Source: Microbacterium keratanolyticum | Lineage (GTDB): Bacteria > Actinomycetota > Actinomycetes > Actinomycetales > Microbacteriaceae | Direction: 5' to 3' | NCBI RefSeq assembly: GCF_016907255.1 | Contig: NZ_JAFBBQ010000001.1 | Span: 620,001-684,000, forward strand | DNA: 64,000 nucleotides | Shown: piece after piece, positions 1 through 8,390 of the stretch | Layout of the letters: each line of letters starts with the position of its first letter | How positions within the stretch are numbered: position 1 is the first letter of the stretch | Position numbers and translations under genes: made by a program | The notes under the pieces: generated by a model | What the model saw: only the letters and a program-made list of their open reading frames with translations | Told to the model about the DNA's origin: nothing | Databases searched by the model: none

Positions 1-840
1 CGCTGCTTCGACACCCCGCTGGCTGAGTCCGGCATCATGGGCACGGCGGTCGGCATGGCTATGAACGGCATGCGCCCGGTCGTCGAGATGCAGTTCGACG
101 CCTTCGCGCTCCCCGCCTTCGAGCAGGTCGTCAGCCACGTCGCGAAGCTCGGCAACCGTACGAAGGGCGCGCTGCGGATGCCCCTGGTCATCCGCATTCC
201 GTTCGGCGGCGGCATCGGCGGTGTCGAGCACCACTGCGACTCGTCGGAGGCATACTACGCCCACACCCCGGGCCTCACCGTCGTCTCCCCATCGACCCCG
301 CAGGACGCCTACTCGCTCCTGCGCGCGGCGATCGCGTCCCCCGACCCCGTCGTCTTCCTGGAGCCGAAGAAGCTCTACTGGTCCAAGGGCGAGGTCGACA
401 CCTCGCTGACCGCCGAGCTCGGCACGGCCAGGATCGCCCGGGAGGGCACGGATGTGACGGTGCTCACCTACGGAGCATCCGTCGGCACAGCCCTTGAGGC
501 TGCCGAGATCGCTGCAGAGGAGGGGCGCAGCGTGCAGGTCATCGACGTGCGTTCGCTCTCGCCGTTCGACGACGCCACCGTGACCGAAGCGGTTCGCGGC
601 ACAGGGCGTGCGATCGTCGTCGCCGAGGCCCCCGGCTACGTCAGCGTGGCGAGCGAGATCCAGGCACGCGTGTTCGAGCGCTGCTTCGAGTTCCTGGAGG
701 CGCCCGTGCGTCGCGTCACCGGCTTCGACACGCCCTACGCACCCCCGAAGCTCGAGCACTGGTACCTCCCCGACGCCGACCGCATCCTCGATGCGATCGA
801 TTCTCTGCACTGGGACGATGAAGAAGCGGATGCCTCATGA
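1..840 (+). CDS. 2-oxo acid dehydrogenase E1 component, beta subunit (3' part)
   Basis: Beta subunit of the E1 component of a branched-chain 2-oxo acid (or pyruvate-type) dehydrogenase; with the alpha subunit it binds thiamine diphosphate, decarboxylates the oxo acid and hands the acyl group to E2. The frame is open from the first base, so the N-terminus lies outside the window. The pyrimidine-binding domain shows the family stretch GVEHHCDSSEAYYAHTPGL, and the transketolase C-terminal domain follows (TYGASVGTALEAAE, VIDVRSLSPFD). The stop overlaps the E2 start by four bases (ATGA), so the two are translationally coupled. Position ahead of phenylacetate genes could mean a role with acyl-CoA products, but the substrate cannot be read from sequence. 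Confidence 0.9.
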   Translation, partial: RCFDTPLAESGIMGTAVGMAMNGMRPVVEMQFDAFALPAFEQVVSHVAKLGNRTKGALRMPLVIRIPFGGGIGGVEHHCDSSEAYYAHTPGLTVVSPSTPQDAYSLLRAAIASPDPVVFLEPKKLYWSKGEVDTSLTAELGTARIAREGTDVTVLTYGASVGTALEAAEIAAEEGRSVQVIDVRSLSPFDDATVTEAVRGTGRAIVVAEAPGYVSVASEIQARVFERCFEFLEAPVRRVTGFDTPYAPPKLEHWYLPDADRILDAIDSLHWDDEEADAS

Positions 841-2285
841 CCACGATCGCCACACGTGTCTTCCGCCTTCCCGACCTCGGTGAAGGCCTGACCGAAGCCG
901 GCCTCGTGCAGTGGCTCGTCGCTGTCGGCGACACGATCACGACCGACCAGGCAATTGCCGAGGTCGAGACCGCCAAGAGCGTCGTCGAGCTGCCCTCGCC
1001 ATTCGCCGGAGTCGTGATCGCCCTGCACGGAGAGCCGGGAGAGACGATCGATGTCGGCGCTCCTGTGCTGGAGGTCGGCGATCCGGATGCCCCGCGCGCG
1101 ACCGATCCCGCGGGTGCTCCTGCTGCCGCCGGCGCGGCCCCTGTCGACAAGACCGAGCAGGAGGCGTACCGCGCCGAGGAACGAGCCGGGTCCGGAAACG
1201 TGCTGATCGGTTACGGGACGACCGAGCGCGCAGGTCGCGGGCGTCGTCGCGCCCGCGTGTCTGCGTCCCCGCGGCGGGCCGCGGTGGCCTCTGCGGCAGC
1301 AGCCGAGGTGGCGGCCTCTACTGCAGTGCCTGCCCCCGCACAGCCGGACGCACCCGCGCCGGTATCCGCTCCCGCCCGCCGCACCGTCGCCGTGCGTTCG
1401 CCGCTCGTGCGACGTCTCGCTCGGGATCTCGGACTCGACGTGCACGCGATCACCGCGACCGGTGCCGACGGGGCGATCACCCGCGCCGATGTGCTCCGCG
1501 CCGCGGTGGATCACGCAGTCGACGGTGTCACCGCGCACACCGTCGGCGCCGCGTCGGCTCCCTCCCGCACGGGCGATCAGGTCGATGGGCTCGCCGTCCA
1601 GGCCCGCGAGAAGTTCTCTCCGCTGCGCAAGGCCGTGAGCGCGACGCTGACTCGCAGCCGCTCCGAGATCCCCGAAGCGACCGTCTGGGTCGATGTGGAT
1701 GCCACGCGCCTGTGGGAGCTGCGCTCGGAGATGGCCGCGCCCGGCGAGAAGGCGCCGTCGATCACGGCGCTGATCGCGCGCTTCACGCTGCTCGCGCTCG
1801 TAGAGTATCCCCTGCTCGCCTCCCGACTGAACGAGGCGGGAGACGAGATCACGACCTTCGACGGCGTGAACCTCGGGATCGCCGCAGACACGCCCCGCGG
1901 ACTCATGGTTCCGGTGATCCCGCAGGCACACACGCTCCCCGTCGCGCAGCTCGACGCGCAGCTGCGCGAGCTCGCCGAGACCGCGCGCGCGGGCCAGATG
2001 CCCCCGGAGCGGCTGCGCGGTTCGACCTTCACGCTCAACAACTACGGCGGCTTCGGCGTCGATGGCTCCGCGGCGATCATCAACCACCCGAACGTGGCGA
2101 TCCTCGGCATCGGGCGCATCCTGGAGCGGCCGTGGGTCGTCGACGGACAGATCGTGCCCCGTCGGATCGCCCAGCTGTCGCTGGTCTTCGACCACCGGGT
2201 CTGCGACGGCGGCTACGCTGCGGGCTTCCTACGCCGTGTCGTCGACCTGATCGAGCAGCCCCTTCGCGCATTCGGGCAGGTGTGA
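837..2285 (+). CDS. dihydrolipoamide acyltransferase (E2) of 2-oxo acid dehydrogenase
   Basis: E2 core enzyme that transfers the acyl group from E1-bound lipoamide to CoA. The 482-residue protein has one N-terminal lipoyl domain (about residues 5-80) with the lipoyl lysine in EVETAKSVVELPSPF. A linker rich in Ala, Pro and Arg follows, then a peripheral-subunit-binding domain (about 180-215, SPLVRRLARDLGLDV) and the catalytic domain ending in the DHRVCDG motif, whose His and Asp are catalytic. One lipoyl domain and this length are typical of actinobacterial branched-chain E2. It follows E1 beta with an ATGA overlap; no E3 gene is next to it, so a shared E3 is presumably used. Confidence 0.92.
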   Translation: MTTIATRVFRLPDLGEGLTEAGLVQWLVAVGDTITTDQAIAEVETAKSVVELPSPFAGVVIALHGEPGETIDVGAPVLEVGDPDAPRATDPAGAPAAAGAAPVDKTEQEAYRAEERAGSGNVLIGYGTTERAGRGRRRARVSASPRRAAVASAAAAEVAASTAVPAPAQPDAPAPVSAPARRTVAVRSPLVRRLARDLGLDVHAITATGADGAITRADVLRAAVDHAVDGVTAHTVGAASAPSRTGDQVDGLAVQAREKFSPLRKAVSATLTRSRSEIPEATVWVDVDATRLWELRSEMAAPGEKAPSITALIARFTLLALVEYPLLASRLNEAGDEITTFDGVNLGIAADTPRGLMVPVIPQAHTLPVAQLDAQLRELAETARAGQMPPERLRGSTFTLNNYGGFGVDGSAAIINHPNVAILGIGRILERPWVVDGQIVPRRIAQLSLVFDHRVCDGGYAAGFLRRVVDLIEQPLRAFGQV

Positions 2286-2287
2286 CG

Positions 2288-3472
2288 ATGACAGAGGTCT
2301 TTCTGGTCGATGGCGTCCGCACTCCGGTCGGGCGCTACGGTGGTGCGCTGTCGAGCGTGCGCCCGGATGACCTGGCCGCCCTCGTCGTGCGCTCGGTCAT
2401 CGATCGGGCCAGCCTGCCCGACGACGCGGTCGACGAGGTCATCCTGGGAGCTGCGAACCAGGCCGGCGAAGACAACCGCAACGTCGCCCGTATGGCGGTG
2501 CTGCTCGCGGGACTGCCCGACAGCATCCCCGGCATCACGGTGAATCGTCTGTGCGCCTCCGGGATGTCGGCGATCGCGATGGCCGCGCAGGCGATTCGCG
2601 CCGGCGACGCCGAGCTCATGGTTGCGGGCGGTGTCGAGTCGATGAGCCGCGCCCCCTGGGTGCAGGCGAAGCCCGAGCGCGCGTGGGCGAAGCCCGGCGA
2701 CGCGTTCGATACCTCGATCGGGTGGCGCTTCGTGAACCCGAAGCTCGCCGCTCGTGAGAAGGCGACGTTCTCGATGCCCGAGACCGCAGAAGAGGTCGCG
2801 CGCCGAGAGGGCATCACCCGAGAGGACGCGGATGCCTTCGCCCTGCGCTCCCAGCAGCGCGCTGCCGCCGCAATCGACGCCGGGCGCTTCGATGCCGAGA
2901 TCGTCGGCGTCGAGACTCGCGCAGGACGCGTGACTGTCGACGAAGGGCCGCGCCGAGACACGACCCTCGACGCGCTCGCAGGGCTTCGCCCCGTCGTCGC
3001 CGGCGGCAGCGTCGTCACGGCGGGCAATTCGAGTTCGCTCAACGACGGCGCATCCGCCATCATCGTCGCGAGCGGCGACGCCGTACGAAAGTACGGACTG
3101 ACCCCTCGTGCCCGTATCGTGTCGGCCGCGTCCGCGGGGCTCGCTCCCGAGATCATGGGCCTCGGGCCGGTTCCCGCGACCGAGAAGGCGCTGCAGCGTG
3201 CGGGACTCTCGGTCGCCGATCTCGGCGCCGTCGAACTCAACGAAGCATTTGCGACGCAGTCGCTCGGATCGATGCGCGTTCTCGGGCTCGATCCCGAGCT
3301 CGTCAACCGCGACGGCGGCGCGATCGCGCTGGGTCATCCCCTTGGGTCGAGCGGATGCCGCATCGTCGTCACCCTGCTCGGACGCATGGAGCGCGAAGAC
3401 GCCGCACGCGGACTCGCGACGATGTGCATCGGCGTCGGCCAGGGCTCGGCGATGATCGTGGAGCGTGTGTGA
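2288..3472 (+). CDS. paaJ: acetyl-CoA acyltransferase, 3-oxoadipyl-CoA thiolase type
   Basis: Thiolase that cleaves 3-oxoadipyl-CoA (and 2,3-didehydroadipyl-CoA derived steps) into acetyl-CoA and succinyl-CoA, the last step of phenylacetate degradation. The 394-residue protein carries the acyl-accepting cysteine in NRLCASGMSA, the GGVESMSRAPWV segment typical of PcaF/PaaJ, NEAFA, GHPLGSSG and a C-terminal catalytic Cys in MCIGVGQG. ATG at 2288 was chosen; GTG at 2282 in the same frame would add only two residues. It begins two bases after the E2 stop and overlaps the next gene at its stop (TGATG), so it is inside one operon with paaF, paaH and paaZ. A general short-chain thiolase role is the alternative. 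Confidence 0.87.
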   Translation: MTEVFLVDGVRTPVGRYGGALSSVRPDDLAALVVRSVIDRASLPDDAVDEVILGAANQAGEDNRNVARMAVLLAGLPDSIPGITVNRLCASGMSAIAMAAQAIRAGDAELMVAGGVESMSRAPWVQAKPERAWAKPGDAFDTSIGWRFVNPKLAAREKATFSMPETAEEVARREGITREDADAFALRSQQRAAAAIDAGRFDAEIVGVETRAGRVTVDEGPRRDTTLDALAGLRPVVAGGSVVTAGNSSSLNDGASAIIVASGDAVRKYGLTPRARIVSAASAGLAPEIMGLGPVPATEKALQRAGLSVADLGAVELNEAFATQSLGSMRVLGLDPELVNRDGGAIALGHPLGSSGCRIVVTLLGRMEREDAARGLATMCIGVGQGSAMIVERV

Positions 3473-4212
3473 TGGCATCCCCTCTGCTCATCGAAGAATC
3501 CGACGATCGCGTCGTCGCGACGCTCAATCGTCCGGAGCGCCGCAACGCGATCGATCAGGAGACGATCGACGCACTGCACGCTCTGTGCGCCGATCTGGAG
3601 ACGACACCGCGCACGCTCATCCTCACGGGAGCCGACGGTGTCTTCGCCTCGGGGGCAGACATCGCCCAGCTGCGCGAGCGTCGCGCCGAGGATGCCCGCC
3701 GCGGGATCAACGCCCTGGCCTTCATCCGGGTGCACGATCTTCCGATGCCCGTGATCGCAGCGCTTGACGGCTACGCGCTCGGGGGCGGGGCCGAACTCGC
3801 CTACGCCGCCGACATCCGCATCGGCACCCCTGCTCTGCGCATCGGCAACCCCGAACCCGGACTCGGCATCATCGCGGCGGCCGGGGCGACCTGGCGGCTG
3901 CCGGAGATCGTCGGGGACGCCCGTGCGAGCGAACTCCTTCTCACCGGACGCGCGCTCACGGCAGATGAGGCGCTTGCCTGGGGCCTGATCTCGGCGATCC
4001 ATCCGGCTGACGGCCTGCTCGGTGCCGCGCACGCGATCGCCGATCGGATCGCCGCGAACGACCCGCTCGCGGTGCAGTACACGAAGCGCGCGCTGCACAC
4101 GCCCCGCGCGCAGCATCCGCAGATCGAATTCGAACTGCAGGCCGAACTTTTCGAGAGCCCCGAGAAGATGCGCCGCATGTCGGAGTTCCTGGAGAGAAAG
4201 GCGAAGCGATGA
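3472..4212 (+). CDS. paaF: enoyl-CoA hydratase
   Basis: Crotonase-fold hydratase, 246 residues; in this context it most likely hydrates 2,3-didehydroadipyl-CoA. It shows the crotonase pattern: N-terminal LNRPERRNAID, the oxyanion-hole stretch FASGADIAQL, GYALGGGAELAYAADIRIG with the first catalytic Glu, and GNPEPGLGII with the second. The start ATG shares its A with the thiolase stop, and the gene ends with a four-base overlap to the dehydrogenase. An open frame extends upstream inside paaJ, but the coupled ATG gives the normal family length. Assignment to PaaF rather than another crotonase rests on the neighbourhood. Confidence 0.85.
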   Translation: MASPLLIEESDDRVVATLNRPERRNAIDQETIDALHALCADLETTPRTLILTGADGVFASGADIAQLRERRAEDARRGINALAFIRVHDLPMPVIAALDGYALGGGAELAYAADIRIGTPALRIGNPEPGLGIIAAAGATWRLPEIVGDARASELLLTGRALTADEALAWGLISAIHPADGLLGAAHAIADRIAANDPLAVQYTKRALHTPRAQHPQIEFELQAELFESPEKMRRMSEFLERKAKR

Positions 4213-5063
4213 CCGCGCCCAGTGTTGTCGGAGTGCTCGGCGGAGGCCGCATGGGCGCCGGGATCGCGCATGCCTTCCTGCTCGCGGGGTCTCGCGTCCG
4301 CGTGGTGGAGCGTGACGTGCAGAGCGCGAACGCCGCCGCACAGCGCATCCTGGAGAGCATCCGCCGCTCGGTGGAACGCGACCCCGCACTCGACGAAGCC
4401 GACCTTCGTGCGCGCCTCGACACCGGCACCGACATCGGCGCCTTCGCGGACAGCGACCTCGTCGTCGAAGCGGTACCGGAGGACCGCGGGCTGAAGGCCG
4501 ACGCCCTTGCTCGCGCGGAGGAGGTCATGCATGTGGCATCTGTGCTCGCGAGCAACACCTCGTCGATCTCGATCGACGATCTCGCCGCCGACCGACTGCG
4601 TCCTTCCCAGTTCCTCGGACTGCACTTCTTCAATCCGGTGCCGGCCTCTGCGCTCGTCGAGATCGTGCAGGGCGAAGAGACCAACGCCGCCGCCATCGAG
4701 AACGCACAGCGCTGGGTCGAGGCCCTCGGCAAGACGCCGATCGTCGTGCGTGACTCCCCCGGCTTCGCCTCGTCGCGTCTCGGCGTGATGCTCGGGCTTG
4801 AGGCGATCCGAATGCTCGAAGAGGGCGTCGCCAGCGCGGCGGACATCGATGCGGCGATGACGCTCGGGTACCGGCATCCGATGGGGCCCCTGCGCACGAC
4901 CGACATCGTCGGCCTCGACGTGCGTCTCGGCATCGCCGAAGAGCTCGCCGCCCAACTGGGCGACCGTTTCACCCCGCCCGCTCTGCTGCGCGAACTCGTC
5001 GCAGAGGGGCACCTCGGCCGCAAGAGCGGACGAGGCTTCTACGACTGGACGGCAGAACAATGA
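4209..5063 (+). CDS. paaH: 3-hydroxyacyl-CoA dehydrogenase
   Basis: NAD-dependent oxidation of 3-hydroxyadipyl-CoA to 3-oxoadipyl-CoA. The 284-residue protein is a single-unit FadB2/PaaH-type enzyme. It has an N-terminal Rossmann domain (GGGRMGAGIAHAFLLAG), the catalytic His in GLHFFNPVP, and the C-terminal helical domain with MTLGYRHPMGPL and GRKSGRGFYDW. It overlaps paaF upstream by four bases and reaches the paaZ region downstream. Together paaJ, paaF, paaH and paaZ cover ring opening and the beta-oxidation-like steps of the pathway. Confidence 0.88.
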   Translation: MTAPSVVGVLGGGRMGAGIAHAFLLAGSRVRVVERDVQSANAAAQRILESIRRSVERDPALDEADLRARLDTGTDIGAFADSDLVVEAVPEDRGLKADALARAEEVMHVASVLASNTSSISIDDLAADRLRPSQFLGLHFFNPVPASALVEIVQGEETNAAAIENAQRWVEALGKTPIVVRDSPGFASSRLGVMLGLEAIRMLEEGVASAADIDAAMTLGYRHPMGPLRTTDIVGLDVRLGIAEELAAQLGDRFTPPALLRELVAEGHLGRKSGRGFYDWTAEQ

Positions 5064-5104
5064 CGCTCACCGCTCCCCACTCGCTCGACCCGCAAGGAAC
5101 GCCG

Positions 5105-7162
5105 ATGACCTCCCTCCTGCCCAGTTATGTGTCCGGTTCGTGGTGGACGGCGGATGCCGCGGCGTCCACCTCGGAGGTGCGCGACGCTTCGACCGGTGAG
5201 GTCGTCACGCGCGTCAGCACCGAGGGACTCGACCTTGCGGGAGCGCTTGAGTATGCACGCAGCGTCGGGCAGCAGAGCCTCGGCGCGCTCACGTTCCATC
5301 AGCGCGCCGTGCTGCTCAAGCAGTTCGCGCTCGCGCTCACCGAACGCAAGGCCGAGCTGTACGAGCTCTCCGCGCGCACCGGAGCCACGAAGACCGACTC
5401 CTGGGTCGACATCGACGGTGGCATCGGCGTGCTCTTCTCCTATTCGGGCAAGGGGCGCCGCGAGCTGCCGAACAGCCAGGTGTACGTCGACGGGCCCGTC
5501 GAACCCCTGTCGAAGGATGGTTCATTCCTCGGCCGGCATATCTACACGCGCCTGCCCGGTGTGGCGGTGCAGATCAACGCGTTCAACTTCCCGGTGTGGG
5601 GATCGCTGGAGAAGTTCGCCCCCGCGTTCCTGGCTGGTATGCCCACGCTCGTGAAGCCGGCAACGCCCACGGGATACCTCGCGGAGGCGTTCGTGCGCAT
5701 CCTCGTGGAGTCGGGGCTGCTGCCCGAAGGCTCGCTGCAGTTGGTGAGCGGAAGCGTTCCCGACCTGTTCGACAACCTGCAGCTCGGCGACATCGTCGGC
5801 TTCACCGGAAGCGCATCGACCGCGACCTCGCTGCGCGCCCACACGGCCGTGCAGACCGGTGGGGTGCGCTTCACTGCCGAGACCGACTCGATCAACGCCT
5901 CGGTGCTCGGCACGGACGCCGTGCAGGGGACGCCCGAGTTCGATGCGTATGTGCGCCAGCTCGTGACCGAGATGACGACCAAAGCCGGTCAGAAGTGCAC
6001 GGCGATTCGTCGGGCGATCGTTCCGGCAACGACGGCGGATGCCGTGATCGAGGCTGTGCGGGCCCGCATCGCCGAGAAGGTCGTGCTGGGCGACCCGCGC
6101 GCCGAAGGCACGTCGATGGGACCACTCGCCTCGACGGCGCAACGCGATGAGGTGCTGCGGCAGGTCGGTGCGCTCGTCGCCGCAGGCGGCGAGATCGTCG
6201 TGGGGTCGACGGATGCCCCGGAGGTGCTTCTCGCGGATGGTTCGCGCGGCGCCGCGTCCGATGGCGCCTTCGTCTCGCCCGTCCTGCTGCGCTTCGACGA
6301 CGCATCCGTCGAAGCGGTGCACGAGTTGGAGGCCTTCGGACCGGTGTCGTCGCTGCTCACCTACGCGACCACCGCAGAGGCTGCCGACCTCGTCGCCCGC
6401 GGCGGCGGTTCTCTCGTGACGAGCGTCGCGACGCATGACCCCGCGCAGGCGGTGGAACTGGCCGGACGCATCGCCGCGTACAACGGCCGGATGCTGCTGC
6501 TCGACCGCGACGACGCGCGCTCGTCGACCGGTCACGGATCGCCGTTGCCGAACCTCGTGCACGGTGGCCCCGGTCGCGCCGGCGGCGGCGAGGAGTTGGG
6601 CGGCATCCGCGCCGTGCTGCACCACATGCAGCGCACCGCTGTGCAGGGTTCACCCGAGATGCTGACGGCGCTCACGGGCGTCTGGCACGCGGGGGCTGCG
6701 GCGCAGAGCGAGGGACGCCACCCGTTCCGCAAGTCGCTGGCCGAGCTGCGCATCGGCGACCAGATCGCCTCGGCCACGCGCGAGGTGACACTCGACGACA
6801 TCGAGACCTTCGCGCACTTCACCGGTGACACCTTCTACGCGCACATGGATGAGGATGCTGCGGCGGCGAACCCGTTCTTCCCCGGACGCGTGGCGCACGG
6901 CTACCTGCTCGTCTCCTGGGCCGCCGGACTCTTCGTCGATCCCGAGCCGGGCCCGGTGCTCGCCAACTACGGTCTGGAGAACTTGCGCTTCATCACGCCC
7001 GTCTCCCCCGGTGACACGATCCGCGTCACCCTCACGGCGAAACAGATCACGCCGCGCGAGACCGACGAGTACGGCGAGGTGCGCTGGGATGCCGTCATCC
7101 ACAACCAGAACGACGAGATCGTCGCGAACTACGACGTGCTGACGCTGGTTGCGAAGGAGTAA
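5105..7162 (+). CDS. paaZ: bifunctional oxepin-CoA hydrolase / 3-oxo-5,6-dehydrosuberyl-CoA semialdehyde dehydrogenase
   Basis: Ring-opening enzyme of the phenylacetate pathway: the C-terminal enoyl-hydratase domain opens the oxepin ring and the N-terminal aldehyde dehydrogenase oxidises the resulting aldehyde with NADP. The 685 residues match the usual PaaZ size. The ALDH part carries the catalytic Cys in AGQKCTAIRR. The MaoC-like part (about the last 150 residues) has the Asp and His in FTGDTFYAHMDEDA and the GRVAHGYL segment. ATG 5105 is preceded by AAGGA at 5094-5098 with six-base spacing and gives the usual SYVSGSWW N-terminus. An in-frame ATG at 5060 overlaps the paaH stop and is the alternative, adding 15 residues. 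Confidence 0.93.
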   Translation: MTSLLPSYVSGSWWTADAAASTSEVRDASTGEVVTRVSTEGLDLAGALEYARSVGQQSLGALTFHQRAVLLKQFALALTERKAELYELSARTGATKTDSWVDIDGGIGVLFSYSGKGRRELPNSQVYVDGPVEPLSKDGSFLGRHIYTRLPGVAVQINAFNFPVWGSLEKFAPAFLAGMPTLVKPATPTGYLAEAFVRILVESGLLPEGSLQLVSGSVPDLFDNLQLGDIVGFTGSASTATSLRAHTAVQTGGVRFTAETDSINASVLGTDAVQGTPEFDAYVRQLVTEMTTKAGQKCTAIRRAIVPATTADAVIEAVRARIAEKVVLGDPRAEGTSMGPLASTAQRDEVLRQVGALVAAGGEIVVGSTDAPEVLLADGSRGAASDGAFVSPVLLRFDDASVEAVHELEAFGPVSSLLTYATTAEAADLVARGGGSLVTSVATHDPAQAVELAGRIAAYNGRMLLLDRDDARSSTGHGSPLPNLVHGGPGRAGGGEELGGIRAVLHHMQRTAVQGSPEMLTALTGVWHAGAAAQSEGRHPFRKSLAELRIGDQIASATREVTLDDIETFAHFTGDTFYAHMDEDAAAANPFFPGRVAHGYLLVSWAAGLFVDPEPGPVLANYGLENLRFITPVSPGDTIRVTLTAKQITPRETDEYGEVRWDAVIHNQNDEIVANYDVLTLVAKE

Positions 7163-8251
7163 CTAGGGTGCCGCGCGGGTGGCGGTGGCAGGTTTCGCGC
7201 CCGCCCCGCCACTCGGGCGCATCGCCACGATTTCCGCGTGAACCGCGGCTGCGGCTGCCTTCAGCTCTGCGATCGTCATCCCCGGCACTCTGACGTACTT
7301 GAGGACGGATTCCGGGGCGAAGTGATTGAACTCTCCACGCCCGTGGTGCTTCTGCGCCAGAGGTGAAGGAAAAGTAAAGAACTGCGGATGCTGGCGACTG
7401 AATTCTTCGCGCTGGTGGCGCGAAGCGTCCGAATCTCCCTTGTAGGGAGCGTCGTAGTAAATCGCGGTGCGGCGGAAGTCATCACCTTGTAGCTGCCATC
7501 CGATGTGCAAATCGACGCCGTCGATCCGCACATACTCGAAGGCTTCGACCAGCGGTTTCGCGCGGGTCATGCCGCTACCTGACGGTTGCTCCAGAGTCGG
7601 GATTGCGTCATTGATTGCGCGTGCCACGCGTTGCGCACGCGCTTTGTGCAGCGCCGCCCGCATCTGTGAACTACCAATCACCTCGTTGACCGTGCTGTTC
7701 TGCCAAACCGTCTCAGAGTCGGAGCGCACATCGACCGTATCGATGAGACGTTGCAGGTCCTCGATGAGATCGGCGTAATGGCGCATCGTCTCGACTTCGT
7801 ACGTCTGCGTCTCTGTCTCCGGAAGAGCGGCACGGATCCGCGTAGCTAGATCGCCGTAGCGCAGGTGCTGCCAGTTTCCCGCGTCGAAGCCCGGTGCGCT
7901 GACGGACAGGAGAACAAGACCCGGCGCATGTGGCCAAGTGCGAGTCGTGGCTTCGTAGGCGTCAAGCTGCTTCTTCCCCGGGAGCGAGAACACCTTGTTC
8001 TCGATCACCACGGGGGCGCGATCTGGCCAGTGGAAGACGAGGTCCATGTTCTTCGGTTCGCGTTCTGGAAAGCGCCCGCGATCGACCCCCTCGGGGGCAT
8101 AACTGCGAAAGACGGCGTCGGCAGCATCCGGAAGAACCTCGAAGAACCAACCGACGAGGTTGGAGTGAAAAAGCTCCCGCTGCCCGTGCATGAGCCGCCC
8201 CAGTGGGTTTGTGTTGATTCTCGCGGCGATCTCGCCCAACTCTTCTGTCAC
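7163..8251 (-). CDS. PD-(D/E)XK nuclease superfamily protein
   Basis: Probable restriction-endonuclease-fold protein of 362 residues. Near residue 75 the segment MDLVFHWPDRAPVVIENKVF has the Asp followed by Glu-x-Lys spacing of the PD-(D/E)XK core, and KKQLDAY supplies the helix with Gln that usually follows. This matches the PDDEXK_4-like family of uncharacterised proteins. GTG 8251 was chosen because longer forms would run into the recQ gene; the ribosome binding site is weak. Two sampled lines of 60 bases inside it contain 37 and 34 G+C, lower than the flanking genes. It ends directly at the paaZ stop in convergent orientation. No methylase or partner gene is adjacent; its target is unknown. 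Confidence 0.72.
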   Translation of the reverse strand: MTEELGEIAARINTNPLGRLMHGQRELFHSNLVGWFFEVLPDAADAVFRSYAPEGVDRGRFPEREPKNMDLVFHWPDRAPVVIENKVFSLPGKKQLDAYEATTRTWPHAPGLVLLSVSAPGFDAGNWQHLRYGDLATRIRAALPETETQTYEVETMRHYADLIEDLQRLIDTVDVRSDSETVWQNSTVNEVIGSSQMRAALHKARAQRVARAINDAIPTLEQPSGSGMTRAKPLVEAFEYVRIDGVDLHIGWQLQGDDFRRTAIYYDAPYKGDSDASRHQREEFSRQHPQFFTFPSPLAQKHHGRGEFNHFAPESVLKYVRVPGMTIAELKAAAAAVHAEIVAMRPSGGAGAKPATATRAAP

Positions 8252-8390
8252 CTCTGAACCGTAGCGGGAATGCCGGGGGCTGCGAGGGCAGATGACTGGT
8301 GAACTGTACGGGGCTACTCGAGCAGGGGCGTGAGGGCTGGCGCAGCCGCGCGAGCCCTCAACCGCGTAGACACAGCATGGCGCGGCCCTC

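Noticed and set aside
735..2195. Long open frame on the minus strand opposite the E2 gene
   Set aside because: High GC leaves antisense frames open; the translation is rich in Arg, Gly and His without any family pattern, whereas the plus-strand E2 has all catalytic motifs. The same reasoning removes many other long frames opposite genes in this window.
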